From contig CP137874.1 in the NCBI GenBank assembly GCA_034406715.1, positions 744,001 through 808,000 on the forward strand: 64,000 bases of DNA. Reading direction: 5' to 3'. Below the pieces are notes generated by a model. That model was not told the origin of the DNA. It saw nothing but the letters and a program-made list of their open reading frames with translations, and did no database searches. The translations under genes and the position numbers were made by a program. Positions 55,087-64,000 of this stretch are shown here, piece after piece; within the stretch, counting starts at the first letter, position 1; each line of letters begins with the position of its first letter. Source of the stretch: Rhodotorula mucilaginosa. Lineage: Eukaryota > Basidiomycota > Microbotryomycetes > Sporidiobolales > Sporidiobolaceae.

Positions 55087-56768
55087 CTACATCTTGGACT
55101 TCTCGCCGGTGGCAATCTGGATCGCAATCTGCGAGGCAAAGTCACGTTTAGGCAAGAAGGAGAGAAAATCGGGCGGGTCAGCGAAAGGAGGCCGGCACCC
55201 CGAGCGCAGCGAAGTCAAGCCCACCTTGCCGAATTGACCGCCTTCCTTCAAGAGCTGGAATCCCTTCTCGGCCTCTCCGAGTCCGTTCAAGACGCTGTCG
55301 ACGACGGGCTTGATCTTCTTTTCGCCGATCAGCTTGACGGCGGAGAAGAACTCTTCGCGCGAGCCCATCGTCGAGCCTGCTCGGGTCGAGGAGATCAGAA
55401 GCAGGAGTAGGGGGTGTCAAGCGGAGATGGAAAAGGTGACAATAAGCGTTTGCGCGTCTTATCTCGAAAACAGGAAAGTCTCGACGCACCGCGAATCTCG
55501 ACATTCTTGAGCACGAGCGCCATCGGCATATCGAGCGGCTGCATGGTCGTCTGTCCGTAGCAAGAGATGATGGCTCCGTCGCGCAAGAGTCGGATCAACT
55601 GGGTACCGAGCGGGCCTCCGCCCGAGTCGATGGCGGCATCGAGGAAAGGCCGCGACGACGGCAGCATCTTCTGCAGTTGCTTCGGCCAGTCGGCTGCGAG
55701 ATACGCAGGGAGGTAAGTAAGTCGCTTGAGCTACAGCGGGCTTCGGAGGCTCCACCATGGCGGACGTCAAGACGGAAAAGACGAGGAAAGAGAGCACGCA
55801 CCGTCTTTGTAGTTGACTCCGCCCTTTGCGCCCAGCTCCTGAGCCCGCTTGATCTTGGCGGGCGAGGAGGAGGTGACCCAGACGTTTGCGCCTTACACAG
55901 ACAACATCCGTCAGAACGTGCGCATATTTGCTCAGAGAGGCCGGGTGATGCAAGGGGGACTCACCAACGGCGACGCAGAATTGTAAGGCGAGGATCGCGA
56001 CTCCGCCTCCGATCCCGGTGATCAAGACGTTGTCGCCCGACTTGACGTTCGCCTTTGTAAACGTTGCGCGGTAGGACGTCAAGCTTCCGAGCGGGACCGT
56101 CGCCGCCTCTGCCACCGAGAGATGCTCCGGGCATTCGATCACGTCGTCCTTTCCGACGACGAGGTACTCGGCATAGGTGCCCCTCCCTTCAGTTTGCTTG
56201 ACGGATCCGAGAATTCCAAACTGTTTTCCGGGCACGTCGGGTCCGCTCGGGTCTTTGAGCCAATTGACGGCGGGCGCGACGAGGACCCGCTTGTTCGAGA
56301 GATGGTGGCCGGGCGAGACGACGATACCGACTGCGTCTGCGCCGAGGATGGACGGTGCCGAATCGGCGTGGAAGATGGTCCCGGGGTAGAGGCCTGCGAT
56401 TCGACGACTCCTTTGGTCAGAAGTCTTTTCTGAACGCCGTCTTCAAAGGGAAGTGCAACTCACTCTGACGCTGGAAGACGTCGCGGTGATTGAAAGCAGC
56501 GGCGAGGACCTTGACAAGGACTTGATCTGCGTTCGGTTGCAATCCAATCAGCGATGCAAGGACAGCGAGTGGGCGATTGTGCCCAGCCACAGAAGAGCGA
56601 CCGGGCGGCTCGAGGAGCCTACAGAGCCGGTTCGGTCAGAAACCTACCTTCCTTCGGCCTTGGCACCGGCACGTCCTTGACCTGGATCGGGTGCCAGGTC
56701 TTGGGGCCGGGCTTCCACTCGTCACCGGAAGTTTTGACGAGGACGAGAGCTTGCATCTGTTCCGGCAT
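55087..56768 (-). CDS. Zinc-type MDR oxidoreductase (quinone-reductase-like)
   Basis: Seven minus-strand exons (56648-56768, 56464-56526, 55965-56393, 55802-55891, 55490-55693, 55225-55376, 55087-55128) give 366 residues. The start MPEQMQALVLVKTSGDEWKP is followed by VLVKVLAAAFNHRDVFQRQ, GADAVGIVVSPGHHLSNKRV, TYAEYLVVGKDDVIECPEHL, PLGSLTSYRATFTKANVKSG and the nucleotide-binding ITGIGGGVAILALQFCVAVG. The end GGQFGKIAIQIATG matches the MDR C-terminus (usually G.F.GK.V). Family: alcohol dehydrogenase-like / NADPH quinone reductase; several fungal members are annotated only as zinc-binding dehydrogenase. The fourth exon uses an AAG acceptor. Substrate unknown. It lies tail-to-head after APC8 on the same strand. 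Confidence 0.88.
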
Positions 56769-57058
56769 TTCTTCCGCTCTTCCGATGTGCGTGGGCGTTT
56801 CCGGGTCCGTCGATAAAGTCTGAAAGTATCCCAGCTCTCTTCGCTGAGCAGAGCAAGTGTAGAGTGACGGGATGGAGACCTCGTCTTGCCCCACATCGCC
56901 GACGCTTTCGGACCGGAGGCCGATGCCGCGGGGAAGAAAAGTCGGAGCTTGAAAACTGGCACGCAGGGGACACCGTACAGTGCAGCTCGGGCGTGGCGTA
57001 GCAGTTACATAGCTGCTACAACCTCCGCAAGATGCGAGTGAAAAGGCAAGTGTCTGAA

Positions 57059-60045
57059 CTACGCCCGCGAGAGCATCTGCACCTCGAGTTCCTTTAGCAA
57101 CGTCTTGGCCTCGTCCCGGTGCTCCTGCGTCCCCTCGAGCGCTCTCAAGTACTCCTCCGCTTTGCCCAAATCTCCCCGCACCGGCGGACCCCCTTTCCCG
57201 ACCGACGACGGTGCCGCCGCGTTGTTGTTCCCTCTCCGCATCTCCCATTTCGCGAGCCAGAGGTAGATCCGACCGAGTTCGGCCGTCCCGGCGCCGGAGC
57301 GGAGTCCCTCGTTGAGTGCGCGGCGGTGGTATGCCGCGGCGTGGTCGCCTTGCCCGAGAGAGGCGTACAGTTTGCCGATTCGGAGGGCGATGTCGCTGCC
57401 TTCTCCGGCTTCAGTCGCGAGCAGGGCGCGCTGGTGACATTGGATCGCGTCCGGGACTCTGTGCGCAGAGATTGGACAAGGATGTGAGTACGTCATCACG
57501 AACTCAAACCATCGCCTTATGAACACCGAAGGCCAAGCAATGCTTGCTCGTGCGTGTGCAAGTCCGAAATGCGAGCTCGCGAGGTGAACGTACCGCTTGA
57601 GCTTCTCGTTACAAGTCGCAAGCGCGCTCCACATCCTCGCATCGTACGGTCGGAGCGCCGTCGCGCGCTGATAGTAATTCAGGGCGTAGTACGGTTCGCC
57701 GAGGAGCTCGTATGTTTGGCCGAGGCCATACCAGGCACGGTAGTCTTTGCGGTTGACGTCTGCACGGGCAGGAGATGAATCATGAGCATCGCCAGGACGT
57801 CGACAGGCTCGCGCGGCTCGACGTGTTGCCAGCTCGCGAAAGAGACGGAATGGGCCGTCGAACTCACCGACCGCCCTCCGGTAACTCGCAATCGCAGCGT
57901 TCGTGTTCTTGATCTCGACATACTCGTGCCCCATCAACGTCCACGCCGAGAGGTAGCTGCGATCGAGTTTGAGCGCGCGGCGGAAGTAGGTGATGGCTTT
58001 TTCGTGGTCGCGGCGGAGCGAGAAATAGTTACCTGGGCGGAGCGGGAGCACGTATGGAGGTCAGCTCGGCTGCGCACGCATTGCCAGCACAAGAAAGCAG
58101 CCGCTCGAGCGATGGCGGTAATTTCCTGTGCAGCTCCAAGAGCGCGCGCGGCAGTCGAGAGAAAGGGACTCACCGACAAGACAGCACGTCTCGGGCCTCA
58201 TCCGATCGACCCTCGTATACTCTTGCGCGAGCGTCGCGAGTTCGGCTCGCTTCTCTGACACGTACAAGATGTTGGACAGGACGTCGAGGTCTTCGAGTCG
58301 GTACGGGTCCGACTCGTGCAACTTGTGGAAGACGGCGGTCGCGTCGTCAAAGTCTGTATGGGAACACATACCGTCGAATCAGCATCAGTCACCCGGACCG
58401 CAACGAAAGATAGCGCGGTTCGTGCTGATGCTGTGGTGGATCTGAGACGCCATACCTCGCATGTGATAGTGCACCAACGCCCTCATGCCCGTGACGGGGG
58501 CACATTCGCGTCCAAACACCTGCTCGAGTTCGTCGACAATGTCGAGCAGGACGTCGTTGGCGGCGTGGATCTCGAGCGAGCAGTGGACGTAGAAGAAGAG
58601 GAGGGGATAGCCGGAGGGGAGGAAAGGCATCGTGGCTTCCAGCTGTGAGGTGAGAGGGGACAACAGCGCGAGTTCAAAGTCAGTTCTGGCTGTCGACGAA
58701 AGGATGCGATCCGACAAGTGCGCGAGAGAGGCCGGCCAGCCAACTCTACTCACCTCTTCCGGACCGTCGAGACATTCCGCAATCTTGAGCCACGCAGACC
58801 AGTTGTACGGTGCGGCCCGCACGGAATTGACGAGCGTCTCGAGCGCGGCGAGGCGCAGGTCGCTGCTCTCGGGAGAGGCGCTCGTCGGATCGTTGGTCCG
58901 AGAGGGGAAGGCTTGAGGGGTCGTGGGCGGCAGGGAGAGGAACAAGAGCGCTTTTCTGTGCGTGACGAGGTGGGCCGCAAATGGTAGCCCCGGAGAGCTG
59001 AGCGGGATCAGTACTGCCGAGACAACAAAGGCATACGGATCACGAGCGAGTCGCGACGCACAGGTACAGTAACCATCCGTCTTGGTCTATGAATCCGGGC
59101 TCGTACGACGCGAGTTCGTCGAGCAGCTCTTGCGTGTACGGGTTCGGCCGCGGTCGGTCCTTGACGCCGAGGAGTTCGCCCGCTTCTTCCTGGACCCGTT
59201 TCTCTCCCGCCTGGCGCACGTACAAGGGGGAGATCAGTCCTCTGATGTCAATTACTCGAGGGCAAAAGAGAGGAAGGGAGACAGACCATGTAGCGGGCGT
59301 AGCACCGCGTCCAGCGGGCTTTCGGACCGGTACAGTCCCGCAAGACATGGGCCGCGCGGAGCAACTCGTGGTTGCGCATGTACGTTTGCGCGAGGAGGTG
59401 CAAGTCCTGTTCGTCTTCGTCGCGAGCTTGCCATTCCGCTCGCAACGCTTGCAGGTCTGCGGTTCCCGCCTCCGCCTCCGCCGCTGCTGCTGTTGTTGCG
59501 CTGTTGCCGTGCATGGAATCGTCCCCCGCTTCGTCTTCTTCCTCGATCGCGGCGACTACGGGGGAGGACGGACCTCCTCCCATCGAGAGGACGGATCCGA
59601 AGCTGTCTCGCGGTCTCGCAGCCGAAGCAGCCGTGGCCGCTGCGGATCCAGACCAGCGATTGGATTCCCCCGCCGGAGTAGACAACCCTCCTCCTCCTCC
59701 GGGTGTGGTCTTGACGGGAGTGGATGTCCTGAAATGAACATGCGGCGACCCAGCCGGCGTCGGTGGTGGTCGTCGAAGCGAGTGCTGGTGAGGGTCAAAG
59801 TCGAGCGTGTTGGCCAACGTCGACGCGACCGGACCTCGGTCGGACGAGGCTGGCGGGCGCCTCGCGGTCGTAGTACGGGCTGCTGCAGGTCTCGGCAGGG
59901 CGGCGACGAGTTCTGCTGCAAACTTGGCCGACGAGTTCAACGAGCGGTCGAGCGAGTCGGACACGGCACCGCGCAGTTCGAGTCGGAGCGTTTCGAGATC
60001 GGGCAAGCGGTCGAGAACCGGACGAGGGGGCACATTCGCTGCCAT
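57059..60045 (-). CDS. CDC23: Anaphase-promoting complex subunit 8
   Basis: Eight minus-strand exons (59287-60045, 59062-59210, 58754-58997, 58456-58642, 58174-58353, 57868-58032, 57594-57759, 57059-57458) give 749 residues. The N-terminus [20 protein letters not shown] has the APC8 helix [27 protein letters not shown]. The splice YARYM|AGEKRV matches the conserved YSRYLSGEK. The C-terminal half is a TPR superhelix: [60 protein letters not shown] and [20 protein letters not shown], the best-conserved stretch of Cdc23. APC8 is a scaffold subunit of the ubiquitin ligase that triggers anaphase. A Ser/Pro/Gly-rich insert of about 110 residues (near 59500-59830) separates the N-terminal helices from the TPRs and makes the protein longer than human CDC23. 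Confidence 0.93.
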
Positions 60046-62453
60046 GCGGCGTGTCGCCTGCCCTCCCAGCCTATGCTCGCTGCGGTCAATCAAATGTTGT
60101 GTGAAGAAGTTGATCTCGCGCGCCACGCGGAAGCAGAGTGGAGGGAGGCGAGGGACAGGGGGACGCGAGGGCAAGCAGGTCCCGTCGCCCCGTCTGCTCT
60201 ATGCGTGGGATAGACTTGAGCAGCTACGAGGGCCAGCAGGCTGAATCCAGACTCTTGATCTGAGCTGATGAAAACTTGGCTTGATGTTTTGTATTCGGGT
60301 GCGCTCGCTGTGCAGCTCAAAGTCGGCGCGCGTCGAGTTTCGCAGGTTCGCTTCCTTCTCCTCACTCCGCTCGCTTTCCCGCTCACGCTGTGCACTGCTT
60401 AGAGAGGAATTCGGACACAGCCTGCTAATCGACAACCGACGAGCAACGACCCGCTGGCTGGGCACCACTCGACGCCTTGCTCCAAGACAACCTGTTAGTC
60501 GAGCTTTCCCTCCTCGCCTCCCCTCTCCTCTCTCCCTCTCTCCGATGAAAGCGCACGCCTGGCGGGCGCCGCCACTCGATGATACCTACACACTATATTC
60601 TTATCCCCCGACTGGTCGAAAGGCCAGAGTGAGGGAGATCTCTGTGTACAACATGCATCACCAACTGATGGCATCGCCCCGCCTTGCCTCGCCGCGCACA
60701 TGCGGTGACCAAGTATACTGACGCTGCTTCTTGCACTCGTCAATAGGCTCCCCTTTACCTGCTCCCACCGTCTCCGCTTCTTTCTCTGTGACTGGTAAGC
60801 CACCTTCCCTTGTCGCACGCACACCACCTGCACACATCGACTCGGGTCGAATGGGGGAGGAGCACGGTTGCCCAGTGATGAGTTCCACAACAAACCAGTT
60901 CTGCTACCGAGTACATTATGCGGACATACGGACCATACCAAAAGCTTTACCTCATTCTGATGGGCAACCATCCTCCCTGCCATTCCGACCGAGGGATGTG
61001 TGCAGCGCGCATGGATCTGACACGTGATGGGAGAACGTCGAGCTGACCAGCCCGTTTTCTCACCATAGGATACAAACTGCTGTTCCGTTCTGCTCTTCCG
61101 CTCGCTAGCTTCAACCGACCGCCGACCGCCGTTCCGCTCCTGTCTTCGTAAGTCACCGCTCTCCTCACCCTCTCCCGCACACATCCACACTCCCCTCCCC
61201 TCCCCCGGACACTTGTATGATGCAAAAAGTTTATCCATTCGCCGACGCCGTTCCTTCGACTCTCCTTCCCTGCTGTTCCGAACGATTACCTCAACTCCCA
61301 TCCTTCGCGCGCTCTTCGCTCCTTTGCCTCCTTTTCTTGACTGCCTTGTTCCTCGCGCTCTCTTGCGTCTCTCGAGCCTTCGGAATGAGGAGGGGGATTT
61401 CGGCACTCTTTTTCCGTTCTTTTGCCTGTTCCTCGTCTTCGGGCGAGGGTGGGTAGAGAACGGGGACTTGTGCCTCCCCCTTCATCTACTACGGAGTCTC
61501 GAGGGGCGTGCGGAGGGTCCGAGATCAAGGTGTAGAGGAAAGGCGGTGATGGACGGGGAGTGAGCGAGGTGATGATGGGTTGGGCGAAAGGCGGAACGGG
61601 TCCCTTCCCTCTCAGGGGGGATCTAGTCAGGGACTCGCTCTTTTTCGCGTTCGTCGCGGGAAGAGGGGGGAGTCGTTGTTGGGCTAAGAGGTCAAACGGC
61701 TTGGCTGAATTTTGTTCCTCTCGCGGGCGTCTTTGCCGCAAATCACTCAACGGCCACATCTTCCGTTCGCACACAGAGAAGAGTGTACTGACGATTCCGT
61801 CTTTACCCTTTTACAGCTTGCTTTTGTGCGTAGATGACCGCTGCTGGCCTGCTCTGTTTCCTTGCAATGCTGCCAGGTCGCCAAATCTTCATTTCTTTAT
61901 CCCGCGTCCTGAAGCTTAACGAGAAAGGACGGGAAGTCGGTATCCTAGCGCTATGCCTCTCCCTTGGAGGAAGAAATCTTTGAACACACAACTTCGCGCG
62001 CCCGGCTGGAGGCGGTGCGCGTTCACGATGAGAAACGTACGCCACCTTTGCAGAAACGTCCGTTGACCGGGGGTCTTTCTCTCTCTCTCCCGCTTCTCTC
62101 CCTCTCGTCACCGCGCTGGCCACCGCGGCTTCTCTTCGAACGGCCACAGTGCGCTGTACCTGCTCCGACGACGAATCAGCGCTCTCGACCCACGCTCCTC
62201 ACTTGCGATTTGGTCCAGTTCGGCTTGGCGCGCACGCTCCCCCTCTTCGTCTTCAGCAACTCCCGATCCTACGCCCGTTCCGTTGCGAGCGCATCGTGCT
62301 TCTGCTCGAAAAAAAAGAACACGACCGTATTCGGGTGAGTAATGCTCTGCTCTTGACTCAGAGCGCACGCACGCACATTGACCGCAGGGGCCTCCGCCTC
62401 CTCCTCTTTCCTCCAGCTCTCCGATCCGATCCGATACAGGTCTCTTCGCAGGA
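60046..62453. other. 2.4-kb gene-poor stretch
   Basis: No gene was supported on either strand. A 303-codon minus-strand frame (60495-61406) is Arg/Ser-rich, has no motif and no matching splice pattern, and is most likely spurious. Pyrimidine-rich tracts occur near 60500-60545, 61180-61205 and 62080-62110. The region probably holds the promoters of the divergent APC8 gene and the F-box/LRR-like gene, possibly with a non-coding or fast-evolving transcript. Confidence 0.5.
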
Positions 62454-63925
62454 ATGGCCTCCCTCGCGCACGAAGAAGAAGAAGACGACGGTACGCGCCC
62501 TCCCGAGACGCCGCAGCAGCAGCCGCCGATCGCGACCTCGCTCCTCTCGTTGCCGGACGAACTCCTCCTTCGGATTTTCGATTACCTCGCGGTGCAACTT
62601 CGGTATCGCGATCATCCGCTCCTGCCGCTTCTGTCGGTCTGCCGCCGCTCACGCCAGGTCGTCCCGACAATCTTGTACCGCGACGTAGTCCTCAACCCTC
62701 ACGCCGATGCGTCGCAACATTTTTGGGAGGCGGTCGAAGCGAACCCGTCGGTGGGCCAGCTCATCAGCAGATTGGAGGTGTCCGGTCCCAGTACAGCCTA
62801 TCGCTATCGTGAAAACGGAACGCTCGCTCGTGAGCGGGCGTACACGACGATCAGCACCCTCACGCAGCTGAAGGACTTGACTCTGATCGAAATCACAACT
62901 GTGGAGGCGAATGCCGTCCTAGCGGCGCTGCCTTTGCCATCTTTACGGTCTCTCGAAGTGCAGCTGAAGTGGACCACCGATCCGGCCCATCGGCAAGAGC
63001 TCTGGACGCACCTGTCCCGGCACTCCGAGCTGCGCGTGCTCGAATGCGGCGACTGGTGTTTTCCGTCGAGTGACCGCCCTCCTCGCATGACTGCCATCGC
63101 CGCGCAGCACTTGCATCTGCCACAGCTCCTCGATTTGCACATGATCGACCGTACTTTGATTGATACGTTCGAGAGCACGGGCCCACTGCAGCACACCCTG
63201 CCCAATTTGCGGATCCTGCACATCACGATCACGCAGTCCGACTACACGGCTGACATTATCCCCATCCTCTCCGGACTACCCTCGAGCCTCAAGACCTTGA
63301 AGCTGCCAGACAACTTCGGGTTTGTAACCCCCAGTTGGGACTTCGCAGCCTTTCCTGCCCTTCGTCACCTCGAGTTCGGTCCGGGCACCTTCCTCGAAGC
63401 CGAACTCCTAACCTATCTCCCCACTGCGCCCATGGAATCGATTACATTTCCTCCTTGCGCCAAAGTGACGGATGGCATACTTCGTTTCCTCCTTGCGCCA
63501 AAGTGACGGATGGCATACTTCAAGCACTCACGGGACGAGCACACCCGCCGCAGCTGCGCAAGATCCGTCTCCATTACCTCCAAGGTACGACTCGGGAATG
63601 TATCAGGAGCGTGCTCCAGAAGGGGCACTGGGATGGGAGTGACGAGAGCCCAGACGAGATGCGCGGCCGAGTGGCCCCGAGGTTGCCCAACGGTGCGACG
63701 TGGCATGGATTGCGCCGAGCTCTCGCCGACGCGGAGGCGAACGGCAGTCAGGTGACGGGCTCAGCACTCCTCTGCGCGGAGTGGGAAGCAACGTTCGACA
63801 GAGTGTATGCCGACTTCGCTGCGGAACAAGCTCGCAAGATGAACCGGTATGAGGATGTACGCGCAAGGTTCGGTGAAGACGTTGCCGACGCATGGCTCAA
63901 GGAACGCGCGTCGGACCCGGACTGA
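62454..63925 (+). pseudogene. F-box/LRR-like protein gene, frame broken by a tandem duplication
   Basis: The frame from ATG 62454 runs 350 codons to a TGA at 63504-63506. An F-box-like segment is clear (LLSLPDELLLRIFDYLAVQL), followed by LRR-like strands (LKDLTLIEI, LPSLRSLEVQL, LPNLRILHITI, SSLKTLKLPDNF, FPALRHLEFGPG). The downstream frame (ending at 63925) continues the protein naturally: TDGILQALTGRAHPPQLRKI and so on to WLKERASDPD. The switch is explained by a 38-bp tandem duplication at 63447-63522, which also repeats FPPCAKVTDGIL. So the gene encoded about 480 residues before the duplication. It is either a recent pseudogene, an allele with a shortened protein, or an assembly artefact. 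The ATG could follow a 5' UTR intron ending tcttcgcag at about 62449. Confidence 0.75.
63447..63522 (+). repeat. 38-bp perfect tandem duplication
   Basis: Two adjacent units, 63447-63484 and 63485-63522, share 37 of 38 bases (they begin tttcctccttgcgccaaag; only the last base differs). Because 38 is not a multiple of three, the reading frame of the surrounding F-box/LRR-like gene is shifted. Confidence 0.92.
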
Positions 63926-64000
63926 CTCCGGTGCGCTCACATGAACCTTCTTGGAGCTTGACCTAGCTCATCCACCGTGCGCTCCCACAGAAACTGGCGA

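Noticed and set aside
60495-61406. 303-codon minus-strand open frame
   Set aside because: Arg/Ser-rich composition without any motif, no splice support and overlap with pyrimidine-rich leader-like DNA. It looks like a by-product of high GC content.

Overview
The window is nuclear DNA of a GC-rich, intron-rich basidiomycete fungus. The likely group is a red yeast of the Pucciniomycotina (Rhodotorula/Rhodosporidium/Sporobolomyces type). Nearly every gene is cut by several introns of about 60-120 bp with GTNNGT donors, a CTGAC/CTAAC-like branch site and a short distance to the CAG/TAG acceptor. The gene content (AP-3 beta, V-ATPase c'', Hsp110, APC8, glycine cleavage T-protein, Cmc2) is typical eukaryotic housekeeping. 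No operons, rRNA, tRNA, CRISPR array, reverse transcriptase or integrase was recognised. Exon boundaries were set by hand so that reading phase and protein motifs agree. They are predictions. Identity figures for repeats are eyeballed, not computed.

Layout. 1-18.2 kb is compact and ordinary: the tail of an unknown gene, an arabinokinase-N-domain-like protein, an MDR oxidoreductase, a large kelch membrane protein, GCV1, a divergent thioredoxin-TPR / 3-methyladenine glycosylase pair, a zinc alcohol dehydrogenase, and a divergent histidine phosphatase / CMC2 pair. 19.2-29 kb is a head-to-tail array of three paralogous genes of about 3 kb for F-box-like proteins with a CxxC...CxxC element. Copies 2 and 3 share a 663-bp block with one visible difference, and copy 3 alone has an extra intron. 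29.5-37.5 kb holds AP-3 beta, an Hsp110 (SSE1-type) chaperone and VMA16, the last split into eight exons including three of 14-16 nt.

37.6-55 kb is unusual. Two long, imperfect inverted arms (about 39.1-44.4 kb and 50.8-54.9 kb) face each other around a 6.3 kb core that carries an MFS transporter and a small methyltransferase. Each arm has an inner diverged part, a middle block that is almost identical between arms (two visible differences in 366 bp), and an outer tandem array of intron-like modules. In these modules 28-41 nt mini-exon-like pieces sit between a CAG acceptor and a conserved GTGAGT donor followed by CTCCTTCTCGGGC. Both arms read outward from the core. They do not match any element family I can name. 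This is the best candidate in the window for something undescribed.

55.1-64 kb returns to ordinary genes: a zinc-type MDR oxidoreductase, the anaphase-promoting complex subunit APC8/CDC23, a gene-poor 2.4 kb stretch, and an F-box/LRR-like gene whose frame is broken by a fresh-looking 38-bp tandem duplication.
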